A stretch of DNA of 51,172 nt from Spirochaetia bacterium (lineage in GTDB: Bacteria > Spirochaetota > Spirochaetia > Sphaerochaetales > Sphaerochaetaceae). Made by a program: the position numbers and the translations under genes. This document shows, piece by piece, positions 1 to 8,368 of this stretch. Each line of letters begins with the position of its first letter. The stretch's first letter is position 1. The stretch spans positions 1 to 51,172 of the forward strand of contig RZYO01000006.1 in assembly GCA_009930325.1 (NCBI GenBank). Direction: 5' to 3'. The notes under the pieces were generated by a model. It saw only the letters and a program-made list of their open reading frames with translations. It did not search any database and had not been told where the DNA came from.

Positions 1-126
1 ATTTAAAGATTTTAACAATTTGCTATATATTCTTGCTTTTATGCACTAATTGCATTTTCCCTTCCGGTTATTCATTACATTATCACTTCCTTTTCACACT
101 TTTTAGCATTTTTTTCATTTATATAC

Positions 127-155
127 TTGCATAAGCCTAATAAATTTGGTAATCT
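127..155 (+). promoter_or_regulatory. sigma70-type promoter for tRNA-Cys
   Basis: TTGCAT at 127-132 and TAATCT at 150-155 are separated by exactly 17 bases and lie 15 bases ahead of the tRNA. The rest of 1-170 is AT-rich and shows no gene. Confidence 0.5.
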
Positions 156-170
156 CTCAATCGTTGCTTT

Positions 171-242
171 GGTGCCATACCCAAGTGGTAAGGGAACGGT
201 CTGCAAAACCGTGATGCATCGGTTCGAATCCGATTGGCACCT
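171..242 (+). tRNA. tRNA-Cys (anticodon GCA)
   Basis: A cloverleaf can be drawn directly. The 7-bp acceptor stem is GGTGCCA (171-177) with TGGCACC (235-241). The anticodon stem ACGGT/ACCGT encloses the loop CTGCAAA with GCA at the anticodon position, and the T-arm contains GGTTCGAATCC. The discriminator base is T (242), as expected for cysteine tRNA. CCA is not encoded. The promoter and terminator flank it closely, so it is probably a single-gene unit. Confidence 0.95.
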
Positions 243-269
243 TAAATATTAATTATACAATGCAATAAA

Positions 270-311
270 AAACTCCTAAATCTAAGCAGATAATAGGAGT
301 TTGTTTTTTTT
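270..311 (+). terminator. Rho-independent terminator after tRNA-Cys
   Basis: A 9-bp stem AAACTCCTA (270-278) / TAGGAGTTT (294-302) is followed by G and a run of T to 311. Confidence 0.85.
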
Positions 312-324
312 CAAAATCAACATA

Positions 325-355
325 TTGATAATTCAAAAAATTTATGTTTTAATAT
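325..355 (+). promoter_or_regulatory. Possible promoter of the ABC-F leader
   Basis: TTGATA (325-330) and TAATAT (350-355) are separated by 19 bases, longer than ideal. If used, transcription would start near 362, only a few bases before the AGGAG at 368. That start would make the transcript begin with the tiny leader frame. Confidence 0.35.
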
Positions 356-367
356 AAATATCAATTT

Positions 368-392
368 AGGAGATAAGTCGGTGAGAAGATAA
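368..392 (+). promoter_or_regulatory. Ribosome binding site plus three-codon leader frame (Met-Arg-Arg-stop)
   Basis: AGGAG at 368-372 is followed after 8 bases by GTG (381) AGA AGA TAA (390-392). The spacing matches the start sites of real genes in this window. The frame encodes only fMet-Arg-Arg. It ends two bases before the 5' arm of the leader hairpin (395-401), so a ribosome paused on it would cover that arm. Leader peptides that stall ribosomes are known to control antibiotic-resistance ABC-F and erm genes. Whether this one is translated is an inference. Confidence 0.35.
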
Positions 393-482
393 ATAAACGG
401 AATAAACAGAAACCTTTAATTTAAATTACATTGTAATTATTTTTGTGTCCGCGAGGGTTTTCCGTTTTAACTTTTTCTTATC
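388..482 (+). promoter_or_regulatory. Structured leader / candidate attenuator hairpin before the ABC-F gene
   Basis: Nested complementarities line up on one axis: GATAA (388-392) with TTATC (478-482), AAACGGA (395-401) with TCCGTTT (461-467), and AAACC (410-414) with GGTTT (456-460). A small AATTA/TAATT hairpin sits in the loop (about 424-438). The main stem is followed by TAACTTTTTCTT, a weak U-rich tract. The element could be a leaky intrinsic terminator relieved by a ribosome on the 381-392 frame, or a block to translation initiation. It matches no riboswitch class I know. Confidence 0.4.
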
Positions 483-527
483 AGATTCTTCCCTCAATCT
501 AGATTTCTATATTTGGATGTCTATTTA

Positions 528-2060
528 ATGTATTTCCTAAATTTAAAAAACATATCATTTTCTTATCAAAATTCAATTAAACAATTATTTAATTCAATAA
601 ATCATAGTTTTTCCAATGGCTGGACAGCTATAATTGGCCCTAACGGCTCTGGAAAATCAACTTTATTAAAATTAATTGAAAAATCAATCTATCCTAATTC
701 TGGGACAATAAGCCCCAATTTAACAACATTTTTGTGTAAACAAGACAATGCTGAAGACTTACCCAAATTATTTTATGACCCTGACATAATAAATTCACCT
801 CAAACTCATGAACTCCTTAGTAAGCTAGAAATAAAAGAAGATTGGGGATTCAAATGGGACAATCTAAGTGGTGGTGAGAAAAAAAGGTGCATGGTTGCTA
901 ATGCTATATGTACTAACTCTCAAGTTTTACTTGTAGATGAAATGGCTAATCATTTAGATAAATATTCTTTGAATTTATTATCAAATGAATTAAAGAAATA
1001 CTCTGGAATTGGTATTATAATTTCTCATGATATTGATTTTTTGGATTCTATTTGCAAAACAACTCTTATTCTTGAACCTACAAAACAGAGCACTCAATTA
1101 TTTTATTTTAATACTAAACCCTCTATTGCTTTAAAAGAAAAAGATTCATTTATAAATGATTTAAAAAAGAAAAAAAATGAAAACATGAAAGAATTGAATA
1201 AATTAAAAATATATAGAGAAATTGAAAAAAACAATATACAAACTTCAAAAAAAAGATTATCTAAAAAAAATATCAACCCTAAAGACCATTCAACTGCAGC
1301 CAAAATTGATGGAGCAAGAATTAGTGGCAAAGATAAAAAAGCTGGTGATAAAATATCAACAATTAATTCAAAAATTGATAAAAAAGCAAGAGAAGTTGAA
1401 AGCATTACAAGCATAAATAAGCATGAAATAAAAATTGAGATTCCATCTATAAAATTCCACAAATCAAATATTTTATCACTTGAAGAAAATAGTATTGAAT
1501 TTTATAACAATTCTTTAATAATTAATCACCCTAATTTAAATATAGAAAATAATGACAGGATAATAATTGAAGGAAATAATGGAGTTGGAAAAAGTTCTTT
1601 AATTAATCACATAATTAATCATTTAAAAGAAAAAGGAATTAGCCATTATTACATAGCTCAGGAATATTCAAACAAAGAGAGAATTAAAATAAAGCAAAAT
1701 GTTTTAAATTTAGATAAGGAGAATCAAAGCATTGCTATATCAAATGCTTTTTTACTAGGGGTAAATCCTGTTGATATTTTCAACAATGAAATATTAAGTC
1801 CTGGAGAAAATCAAAAATTATTGTATAGTCTAGCTTTTTTAAATAAGACACCTATACTTATTTTAGATGAACCAACAAACTATTTAGATATTGTGGCAAT
1901 AAAAGCTCTAATTGAAGCAATTAATAAATATGATGGGGCTTTGATTGCTGTAACTCATGATAAATATTTTTCTTCTGCTATAGCCAAGAAAATATGGTAT
2001 TTAGAGAAAACAGAAAACATATGCAATCTAAATGAATGCATTATTAATTCTTTTTTATAA
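528..2060 (+). CDS. ABC-F family ATPase (ribosome-acting, antibiotic-resistance-like)
   Basis: This is a soluble protein with two ATP-binding cassettes and no membrane segment, the ABC-F layout. Cassette 1 has Walker A GPNGSGKST (residues 37-45), signature LSGGE (113-117) and Walker B VLLVDE (133-138). A charged, lysine-rich linker follows (about 200-300) with the motif KIDGARISGKD, the part that reaches the peptidyl-transferase centre in this family. Cassette 2 has GNNGVGKSS (349-357), LSPGE (423-427) and ILILDEPT (443-450). Both catalytic glutamates are present. Known members displace ribosome-bound antibiotics or regulate translation. The frame is open back to a TTG at 513, but ATG 528 fits the family start better; neither has a good Shine-Dalgarno. 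The structured leader upstream supports a resistance-type role. The drug class cannot be read from the sequence. Confidence 0.85.
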   Translation: MYFLNLKNISFSYQNSIKQLFNSINHSFSNGWTAIIGPNGSGKSTLLKLIEKSIYPNSGTISPNLTTFLCKQDNAEDLPKLFYDPDIINSPQTHELLSKLEIKEDWGFKWDNLSGGEKKRCMVANAICTNSQVLLVDEMANHLDKYSLNLLSNELKKYSGIGIIISHDIDFLDSICKTTLILEPTKQSTQLFYFNTKPSIALKEKDSFINDLKKKKNENMKELNKLKIYREIEKNNIQTSKKRLSKKNINPKDHSTAAKIDGARISGKDKKAGDKISTINSKIDKKAREVESITSINKHEIKIEIPSIKFHKSNILSLEENSIEFYNNSLIINHPNLNIENNDRIIIEGNNGVGKSSLINHIINHLKEKGISHYYIAQEYSNKERIKIKQNVLNLDKENQSIAISNAFLLGVNPVDIFNNEILSPGENQKLLYSLAFLNKTPILILDEPTNYLDIVAIKALIEAINKYDGALIAVTHDKYFSSAIAKKIWYLEKTENICNLNECIINSFL

Positions 2061-2069
2061 GAAAGGAAA

Positions 2070-2109
2070 AATTATTTGAGATTTCAAATATCTAAAATCT
2101 CAAATAATT
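2070..2109. terminator. Shared hairpin between convergent genes
   Basis: A perfect 15-bp inverted repeat has arms at 2070-2084 and 2095-2109 and a 10-base loop. The right arm lies inside the last codons of the minus-strand exonuclease gene. There is no strong T tract, but position and symmetry suit two-way termination or 3'-end protection. Confidence 0.6.
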
Positions 2110-2911
2110 CTTGATAACTTATAATTGAAATATCATCACCCTGTTTTTTCTTCATCATTGCTTTATTAAGCTTTGAACTGCCAACATTTTGAGAACCAAG
2201 TATTAGGTATTTTGTTTTATTTATTACAGAATCCCCTACAAGACCTCCATTATTTACAATAAGTTGCCAAACTTGATTTCTTGCATAATTTGGGATTTCA
2301 CCAGTAATTACGCAGTGACAATTTTCTAATTTATTACTTAACTTTTTAGTAACTTTAATTTGGGAGGCTCTACAGCTTCCTAAAATTTTACTAACATCCC
2401 GAATTTCAATATCATAAGGTCTATCGATTTTCAATAAACATTTATATAACATATTTACATCATCTAAAGCTCTATGAGTTTGCTCTATTTCTATACCAAA
2501 ATAAGAACGAATATAATCAAGTCTATATCTTGGTAAATTATATGTATTTCTAAAAATTGAAAGACTATCAATGTATTTATTATTCAATCCAAAAAGCAAT
2601 CTTCTATTTAATACATCTACATCAAAAGGAGCATTATGAGCAACTAAAATGTCATCTTTAATAAAGTCATAAATATCATTGCTAGCGATCTCTATAGTTG
2701 GCGCATTATGTACTTTTTCGTTTGTAATTCCATGAATTTTAATAACTTCTTGAGGAATTATCATTTTTGGATTTACTAACGTATTGAATGATTCAACTGG
2801 TTTGCCATCTCGAAATTTTAAGGCAGCAAATTCAACTAATTTTGAATAACAACCTAAGCCTGTAGTCTCTGTATCTATTATTGTGAAATCTTTTACTTCT
2901 TTAAAAATCAT
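2084..2911 (-). CDS. DEDDh 3'-5' exonuclease with C-terminal BRCT domain
   Basis: The N-terminal half is a DnaQ/epsilon-type exonuclease. Its motifs are D-x-E (Asp13, Glu15 in IDTETTG), HNAPFD with Asp97, and HRALDD (His146, Asp151), the complete DEDDh metal site for cutting single nucleotides from DNA 3' ends. From about residue 190 there is a BRCT-like domain, including ENCHCVITGEIPNYARNQVW and a G-G-L-V segment, similar to the C-terminal domain of NAD-dependent DNA ligase. BRCT domains bind DNA ends or other repair proteins. The protein lacks polymerase domains, so a stand-alone repair or proofreading accessory role is likely. It converges on the ABC-F gene, and its 3' end contains half of the shared hairpin. 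Confidence 0.8.
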   Translation of the reverse strand: MIFKEVKDFTIIDTETTGLGCYSKLVEFAALKFRDGKPVESFNTLVNPKMIIPQEVIKIHGITNEKVHNAPTIEIASNDIYDFIKDDILVAHNAPFDVDVLNRRLLFGLNNKYIDSLSIFRNTYNLPRYRLDYIRSYFGIEIEQTHRALDDVNMLYKCLLKIDRPYDIEIRDVSKILGSCRASQIKVTKKLSNKLENCHCVITGEIPNYARNQVWQLIVNNGGLVGDSVINKTKYLILGSQNVGSSKLNKAMMKKKQGDDISIISYQELFEILDI

Positions 2912-2944
2912 AAGTTACTTATTTTTTCTCTTTTTATAATAATA

Positions 2945-4234
2945 TTAATCAAAATTAATTAAATTTTTTCCAAACTTCTTAATTATTTCAAATTTTGGGT
3001 CAGATGGAATAACTATTGTACTTTTAGTTCTTTTTAAAACTATATTGTGATTAAAAGACTCAAAAGAAGAAAAATTATTACCCATTCTTTGATTATCATA
3101 AGTTGTTAAACATCTTGCATATAATACTCTTTTAATTTCACCAGGCTTAATTGAAACGCCCTCTCCTTTTCCATAATATGAAGTACTGGAGCCCAAATGA
3201 ATTGAAAATTCATTACTTGGACCTCCTTCATATAAAGACCAAGGTGGTTGATTTCTTCCACCATAATCTAAAACCATAGTTGAATAATCAAGATTTATAT
3301 CAATATCTTCCATTAACTCTTTTGCTGGAGAAAAAGATAAGAAAATTAATTGATGATGGGGATTAATTATACTAGACCATATATGAGAAGCACTCTCTAA
3401 ATCATTTTTAGCATATAAAATATCAGTAGTACCTAAAATACCTACAACATTTTTTGCATCACAAGTTCCACCTGTTTTTAAAGGGGCTTTATCTAATGGG
3501 AACGGCTTTTCACTTTCTGCTATTCTTTCAAATACTTTATCACTATCAACATCATCAAATTTATTCCATAGTTTTGTACTACTGTTTAACAAACAATTAG
3601 ATTCTAAAAAAGGAGCACCAATAGTGTTATCGAAACCAACATGTAAATTTATTTCCTCTTTAGAGGTATTTTTTATATATAAGGCAGAGTAAATAACTGG
3701 TTGATTTGGAAGCACAACATCTAATCTTTTTGTTGACCATTTACTATCTTTAAACTTAGAATTATTTTTTGAAAGAACCCAAACACCACCAGTTGTTTCA
3801 TCACTACCATATCTTTGAACAATCCACTTTACTCGATCTTTTTCAAAAACTGCATCTAAATAAGAATCATTTAAATCTTTATTTAAATCTTCACTTTTAT
3901 TTAATAAATCATCATAAGTATTAATATTTCCAATAATCTTATCTTCTTCATTAAACTTATTATCAGTATTTTTTTTATCTATTAATTTTACTTGGTAGCC
4001 ATGCAACTTATCTAAAAGAGGATCTTGATCTCTGTGTTTTATATTTTGATCAACTGTATCTTTAGAGAAAGGAAACCTGTGTAATTTATTTGAATTTACC
4101 CAGCCTCCATGAATATTCATTGCACTAAACTCAATGAGTCTTCCATTATAATCTTGGACAACAGCTCTAATTAAATCATTACTTAGTACAGTAGCATTTT
4201 CATCATCTTTGATTCTTACTCTTCTTATATCCAT
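2945..4234 (-). CDS. Uncharacterised protein, possibly galactose-mutarotase-like fold
   Basis: A 429-residue soluble protein with no signal peptide, which I do not recognise with certainty. The N-terminal stretch LSNDLIRAVVQDYNGRLIE, followed by an early G-G-W, resembles the first strands of aldose 1-epimerase-like beta-sandwich proteins. The C-terminal third is rich in Tyr/Gly turns (DYGGRNQPPW) and ends with a typical sandwich edge. It is divergently transcribed from the alpha-galactosidase with 99 bases between the two start codons. That placement suggests work on a galactoside or other sugar, perhaps a mutarotase-like or lyase-like step. No catalytic residues can be named. Confidence 0.45.
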   Translation of the reverse strand: MDIRRVRIKDDENATVLSNDLIRAVVQDYNGRLIEFSAMNIHGGWVNSNKLHRFPFSKDTVDQNIKHRDQDPLLDKLHGYQVKLIDKKNTDNKFNEEDKIIGNINTYDDLLNKSEDLNKDLNDSYLDAVFEKDRVKWIVQRYGSDETTGGVWVLSKNNSKFKDSKWSTKRLDVVLPNQPVIYSALYIKNTSKEEINLHVGFDNTIGAPFLESNCLLNSSTKLWNKFDDVDSDKVFERIAESEKPFPLDKAPLKTGGTCDAKNVVGILGTTDILYAKNDLESASHIWSSIINPHHQLIFLSFSPAKELMEDIDINLDYSTMVLDYGGRNQPPWSLYEGGPSNEFSIHLGSSTSYYGKGEGVSIKPGEIKRVLYARCLTTYDNQRMGNNFSSFESFNHNIVLKRTKSTIVIPSDPKFEIIKKFGKNLINFD

Positions 4235-4333
4235 TATTACTTAATTCCTTATAATACTAAAAAAACATAGAACATTTTTAATATCTCGTCTATAATTATA
4301 ATAAAGATGTATATTAGTACAAGGAGATTTACC

Positions 4334-6691
4334 ATGATTAATGAAAAAAATGGTGTTTTTATTTTATCTACAGCAAATACAACATATATTTTCCAAGGGA
4401 AAGAAAATGAACACTTAGAACATTTATACTATGGTGCAAAATTAAATGAAAAGAGTATTAAAGCTGAGCTATTAAGTACAAAATATATGCAAATTGCAGG
4501 AACTTCTACTCAATATGAAGAAGAAAGTAAATTAAATTTGGGTTTAATAAAACAAGAAGTTTCTACTCCAGGAAAAGGTGATTATAGAGAGTCCTTTGCA
4601 AATATTAGTTATAATGGGGGAATGAATACTCTTGATTTCTTATACGTTAGTGATGAAATAACAAATGCAAAACCAAAAACTTTTTCTTCCATACCTGAAT
4701 CATATGGAAATAGAGATGAATGTGACACATTAAAAGTAACACTAAAGGATAAAATATTAGATATAAAACTTGTACTAACTTATGGAGTATTTACTAATTG
4801 CGATGTAATAAGTAGAAAAGCCGAACTATATAATTATGCAAACAAAAATATTACAATTGAGTCTTTATACTCTCTTCAACTTGATATAGATGAATCAGAT
4901 TTTGATTTAATTACTTTTGATGGGGCTTGGGCAAGAGAAAGACATATAAATAAAAGAGAAATAAAACCGGGTATAGTAATAAATGATTCAAAAGTAGGAA
5001 CATCTAGTGCTCAACATAACCCTCTAATATATCTTTGTGAAAAAAATTGTAGCGAATTAAACGGTAAATGTTATGCAACAAATTTAATATATAGTGGTAA
5101 CCATAAAGAATTAGTAGAAGTTACGCCTTATAACCAAACAAGAATTTTAACTGGGATAAATGATTCTTCTTTCAAATGGATTTTGCATCCTAATGAAAGA
5201 TTTACAACACCAGAAGCAATAATGAGCTATAGTGAAAAAGGGCATAGTGCTCTTAGTAGTAACTTCCAATATTTTGCCAATAATAATATTGTTAGAGGAT
5301 ATTGGAAAAATAAAGAAAGACCTATCTTGGTTAATTCTTGGGAAGCCTTCTATTTTGATTTTGACGATACAAAAGTATTAAATCTTGCAAAAAAAGCTAA
5401 AGAAATTGGTGCTGAACTCTTTGTTTTAGATGATGGATGGTTTGGAAACAGAAACGATGATACTTCAAGTTTAGGAGATTGGATAGTTAACACTTCTAAA
5501 CTTAGTGAAGGTATTGGGAACCTTTCTTCAAAAATACATAAATTAAAAATGTTGTTTGGGCTTTGGGTAGAACCAGAGATGATAAGTAAAAACAGCAATC
5601 TATTTGATACTCATCCCGATTGGGCAATAATGATTCCAGGTAGAAAACCAAGTGTTGGAAGAAATCAATTTATTTTAGATTTAAGTAGAGATGATGTAAT
5701 TTGTTATCTTGAAGATACACTTTCAGATATCTTCTTATTAGGTGAAGTTGATTATGTAAAATGGGATTTCAATAGAGTTTTTAGTGATATTTATTCTTCA
5801 AATGTTGAAATAGCAAATATGGGTGAATTTATGCATAGATATTATTTAGGGCTATATAAACTTCTAGATAGATTAACTCGTAAATTCCCTAAAATATTAT
5901 TTGAATCATGCTCTGCTGGTGGTAATAGATTCGACTTAGCAATGCTTTCTTTTATGCCTCAAAACTGGACTAGTGACTGTACGGATGTTTATGAAAGATT
6001 ATTTATTCAAGAAGGAACTAGTTTTGGGTACCCTCTCAGTGCTATGACAAACCATGTTAGTGCAAGTCCAAATCATCAAACACTTAGACATAGTGATATT
6101 GAATCCCGATTTAATGTGGCTTCAATAGGAAATCTTGGTTATGAAATAGATTTAAATAATATTAGTAAAAATGAACTAGAACAAGTAAAAGAACAAATCA
6201 ATTTCTACAAAAGATATCGCAATACACTTCAATTTGGCTTTTTAACAAGACTTTCAAAAATGTCTGATAATAATGAACGAGCAATTTGGGCAGTAATGAA
6301 TAAGGATAAAAGCGAAATAATTGTTTTAGATTTTAGAACTAGAAGTATTCCAAATCCACCTTTAGAAAAATTAAAATTACCTATTGTAGATAATGAAGCT
6401 TATTATGAATTATTTAATAGACCACAAAAATTTGATCTTTCTGTTTTTGGAGATTTAGTTCAACATTTTCTACCAACAAATCTATTAAAAGGTAAAGCCG
6501 TTGATGAATTTGCTAAAATTTTCCAACTAAATATAGAAATAGCTCACCATAGAGTTTATGGAGAGCTACTTAGTAAAGCTGGATTAATTCTTAATCAAGA
6601 ATATGGTGGAACTGGGTTTGAAAATGAAGTAACAAGAGTCTTAGGAGATTATGGCTCAAGATTATATATTCTAAAAAAATTAGAAATCTAA
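4334..6691 (+). CDS. Alpha-galactosidase, glycoside hydrolase family 36
   Basis: The 785-residue length is near the usual 720-750 of GH36. The family layout is present: an N-terminal beta-sandwich, then a TIM barrel starting near the motif NSWEAFYFDF and LDDGWFG. The nucleophile Asp478 lies in DYVKWDFNR and the acid/base Asp548 in NWTSDCTD. The glycine-rich segment reads CSAGGNRFD where many members have CSGGGGRFD, a small substrate-site variation. It releases terminal alpha-galactose from raffinose-type sugars or glycoconjugates. No signal peptide is present, so it is cytosolic. The start is ATG 4334, with AGGAG at 4322-4326 seven bases ahead; an upstream in-frame ATG at 4307 has no such site. 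TATAAT at 4291-4296 is a likely -10. The last 12 bases overlap the convergent oxidoreductase gene. Confidence 0.93.
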   Translation: MINEKNGVFILSTANTTYIFQGKENEHLEHLYYGAKLNEKSIKAELLSTKYMQIAGTSTQYEEESKLNLGLIKQEVSTPGKGDYRESFANISYNGGMNTLDFLYVSDEITNAKPKTFSSIPESYGNRDECDTLKVTLKDKILDIKLVLTYGVFTNCDVISRKAELYNYANKNITIESLYSLQLDIDESDFDLITFDGAWARERHINKREIKPGIVINDSKVGTSSAQHNPLIYLCEKNCSELNGKCYATNLIYSGNHKELVEVTPYNQTRILTGINDSSFKWILHPNERFTTPEAIMSYSEKGHSALSSNFQYFANNNIVRGYWKNKERPILVNSWEAFYFDFDDTKVLNLAKKAKEIGAELFVLDDGWFGNRNDDTSSLGDWIVNTSKLSEGIGNLSSKIHKLKMLFGLWVEPEMISKNSNLFDTHPDWAIMIPGRKPSVGRNQFILDLSRDDVICYLEDTLSDIFLLGEVDYVKWDFNRVFSDIYSSNVEIANMGEFMHRYYLGLYKLLDRLTRKFPKILFESCSAGGNRFDLAMLSFMPQNWTSDCTDVYERLFIQEGTSFGYPLSAMTNHVSASPNHQTLRHSDIESRFNVASIGNLGYEIDLNNISKNELEQVKEQINFYKRYRNTLQFGFLTRLSKMSDNNERAIWAVMNKDKSEIIVLDFRTRSIPNPPLEKLKLPIVDNEAYYELFNRPQKFDLSVFGDLVQHFLPTNLLKGKAVDEFAKIFQLNIEIAHHRVYGELLSKAGLILNQEYGGTGFENEVTRVLGDYGSRLYILKKLEI

Positions 6692-7801
6692 AAGCACATT
6701 AACATCTTCAACTTCTTTATTTAAAGAAGCTTTTGCAAGTGGTAAGTGTGATTTTGAACCAATCAAAATTGCACCTACTACTTTTTTATCTTCTATATAC
6801 CAAGCTTCATATCTTTCTTCAACTTGCTTGCTATAACACTTTCCTCTCATCTCTCCAAAACTTGCAACTAATAAATCGTCAGCTTGGAATCTTGTAGGTA
6901 ATTGTTTTGGGGGAACATACTCAATTTTATTACCTATGATATGATTTGCAACTACATTTGCAGTAGATAGAGCAACAGGCAATAAACCTGGACATTCATT
7001 ATTATATTCTGCACAATCGCCAATGGCATAAATATCTTTATCACTTGTCTGACAATATTGATTAATTTTTATTGCTTTTGAAATATCTAGGCCACAGCCC
7101 TTTGCAAGAGAGGTCGATGGTCTAACTCCTGCAGCAATTAGTAAAGTATTACAAGCTAAGATATCCCCATTACTTAAAATAAGTTTCTCAACTCTTTTAT
7201 CCCCTTCAACACTTTTAGCCAAAGTACTACAAATTATATTAAAATTATCTCTTTCCATACACTTTTGAGATACTATATTAGCAGCTGTTTCATTAATCTG
7301 TTTATTTAAGACATAAGAATCTCCCTGAACAACTGTTACACTGTGATTCAGTTTATTGATTTCAAGAGCACATTCTAAGCCTAAAAGCCCACCACCTAAT
7401 ACACAAACAGGGGACACTAAGTCATTTGTAATTTTTACAGCATCATGAAAACTTCTTAAAGTATAAATACCCTCTAGTCCAGATTGATTAAAGAAAATTA
7501 ATGGATTTGACCCAGTTGCAATAACTAATTTATCATAATGCTTAGAAGTTCCATCTGCCAATAAAACTGTTTTACTTTGCCTATGTATTGCAACAACAGC
7601 CTCATGATGAATATATGATTGTTCGTTTTTAACACATAATGAGTTTAATTTATCTAAATCTCCCAAACAACTAGGCAATCTAATTCTGCTATAGAAATTA
7701 ACCTCTTCATTTGAATACAAATCAACTTTAACACCTTCAGAATCTAGTTTTGAAGCTAGAGTATTCCCCGCTGGTCCATTACCGATTATTACAATATTCA
7801 C
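6680..7801 (-). CDS. FAD/NAD(P)-dependent oxidoreductase (rubredoxin/nitrite-reductase flavoprotein type)
   Basis: This is a 373-residue two-dinucleotide-fold flavoprotein. The FAD-binding glycine motif IGNGPAG is at residues 6-12, ATGS in the middle, the NAD(P) motif GGGLLGLE around 150, and the second FAD contact AIGDCAE around 260. It lacks the redox CxxxxC of glutathione- or lipoamide-type enzymes. This places it with NADH:rubredoxin reductases and the flavoprotein part of NirB, which feed electrons to small iron proteins for oxygen or peroxide detoxification. The partner is not in the window. The start is GTG 7801, with AGGAG seven bases upstream. A small-RNA gene or leader ends about 95 bases upstream on the same strand and might control it. 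Confidence 0.8.
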   Translation of the reverse strand: MNIVIIGNGPAGNTLASKLDSEGVKVDLYSNEEVNFYSRIRLPSCLGDLDKLNSLCVKNEQSYIHHEAVVAIHRQSKTVLLADGTSKHYDKLVIATGSNPLIFFNQSGLEGIYTLRSFHDAVKITNDLVSPVCVLGGGLLGLECALEINKLNHSVTVVQGDSYVLNKQINETAANIVSQKCMERDNFNIICSTLAKSVEGDKRVEKLILSNGDILACNTLLIAAGVRPSTSLAKGCGLDISKAIKINQYCQTSDKDIYAIGDCAEYNNECPGLLPVALSTANVVANHIIGNKIEYVPPKQLPTRFQADDLLVASFGEMRGKCYSKQVEERYEAWYIEDKKVVGAILIGSKSHLPLAKASLNKEVEDVNVLLDF

Positions 7802-7896
7802 AAAAATACTCCTATTTTTTTTAATCCTTATAAATAAAATAGCATGTTATTATACTCAAAACAACTTATTTTTAAATAGAAACCTTACTAATAAAT

Positions 7897-7936
7897 AAAA
7901 AAAAATTCCCCTACAAGCTTGCACTCTTCTAGGGGA
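7897..7936 (-). terminator. Rho-independent terminator of the minus-strand RNA
   Basis: On the minus strand, TCCCCTA (7936-7930) pairs with TAGGGGA (7913-7907) across a 16-base loop. A run of about nine U follows (A on the plus strand, 7897-7905). Confidence 0.9.
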
Positions 7937-8073
7937 TGTCGATTTAACGACAGGGGTGTTCCAGTCATCACCTCATAAATGAGGGGGAAAACAATGCTGA
8001 AACAAACAGTGGGAGAACAAAAAAACTAAAAAGTATAATAACGGGATATAATCAACCGATCCCACTGCCAGAC
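7897..8073 (-). ncRNA. Unidentified structured small RNA, about 175 nt
   Basis: A self-contained RNA gene on the minus strand, bounded by a strong promoter (8080-8108) and a strong terminator, with no reading frame of note. Reading 5' to 3' on the minus strand, the hairpins visible are CAGTGGGA with TCCCACTG about 50 nt later, an inner GGGAT/ATCCC, then CCTCAT/ATGAGG, TGTCG/CGACA, and the terminator stem. I looked for signatures of tmRNA, RNase P, SRP RNA, 6S RNA and common riboswitches and found none. It could be a free regulatory RNA, or a termination-controlled leader for the oxidoreductase that starts 95 bases downstream at 7801. Confidence 0.6.
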
Positions 8074-8079
8074 AAATAG

Positions 8080-8108
8080 AATATACCATGGAATGCTATA
8101 TCTGTCAA
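8080..8108 (-). promoter_or_regulatory. Near-consensus sigma70 promoter for the small RNA
   Basis: On the minus strand, TTGACA (8108-8103) and TATATT (8085-8080) are spaced 17 bases apart. The -35 is a perfect consensus. Predicted transcription start is near 8073. The remaining stretch 8109-8368 is very AT-rich and holds no gene I can see. Confidence 0.85.
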
Positions 8109-8368
8109 TATGCAAGATATGTCAATAGATATGATTATGTTCAAATTTGAATTGATTTTTTTTATTAAAATAAACTCATTTTTTTCTTCAATTTCATATA
8201 GATTAAGAAAATAAACAAATATGAGTAACAATTGATATGTTGATATTATAATAATATTGTTATAATAATATATTCATTTTTATACAATATTGAACAAAAA
8301 AAACATAAATATATAAAAGATTAAAAAAATAGTGGATGTTAATATAAACATAATATATATTATTATTC

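Noticed and set aside
7897-8073. The small RNA as 6S, SRP, tmRNA, RNase P, ZTP or fluoride riboswitch
   Set aside because: The 5' and 3' ends do not pair as in 6S, and the conserved core sequences of the other families are absent.
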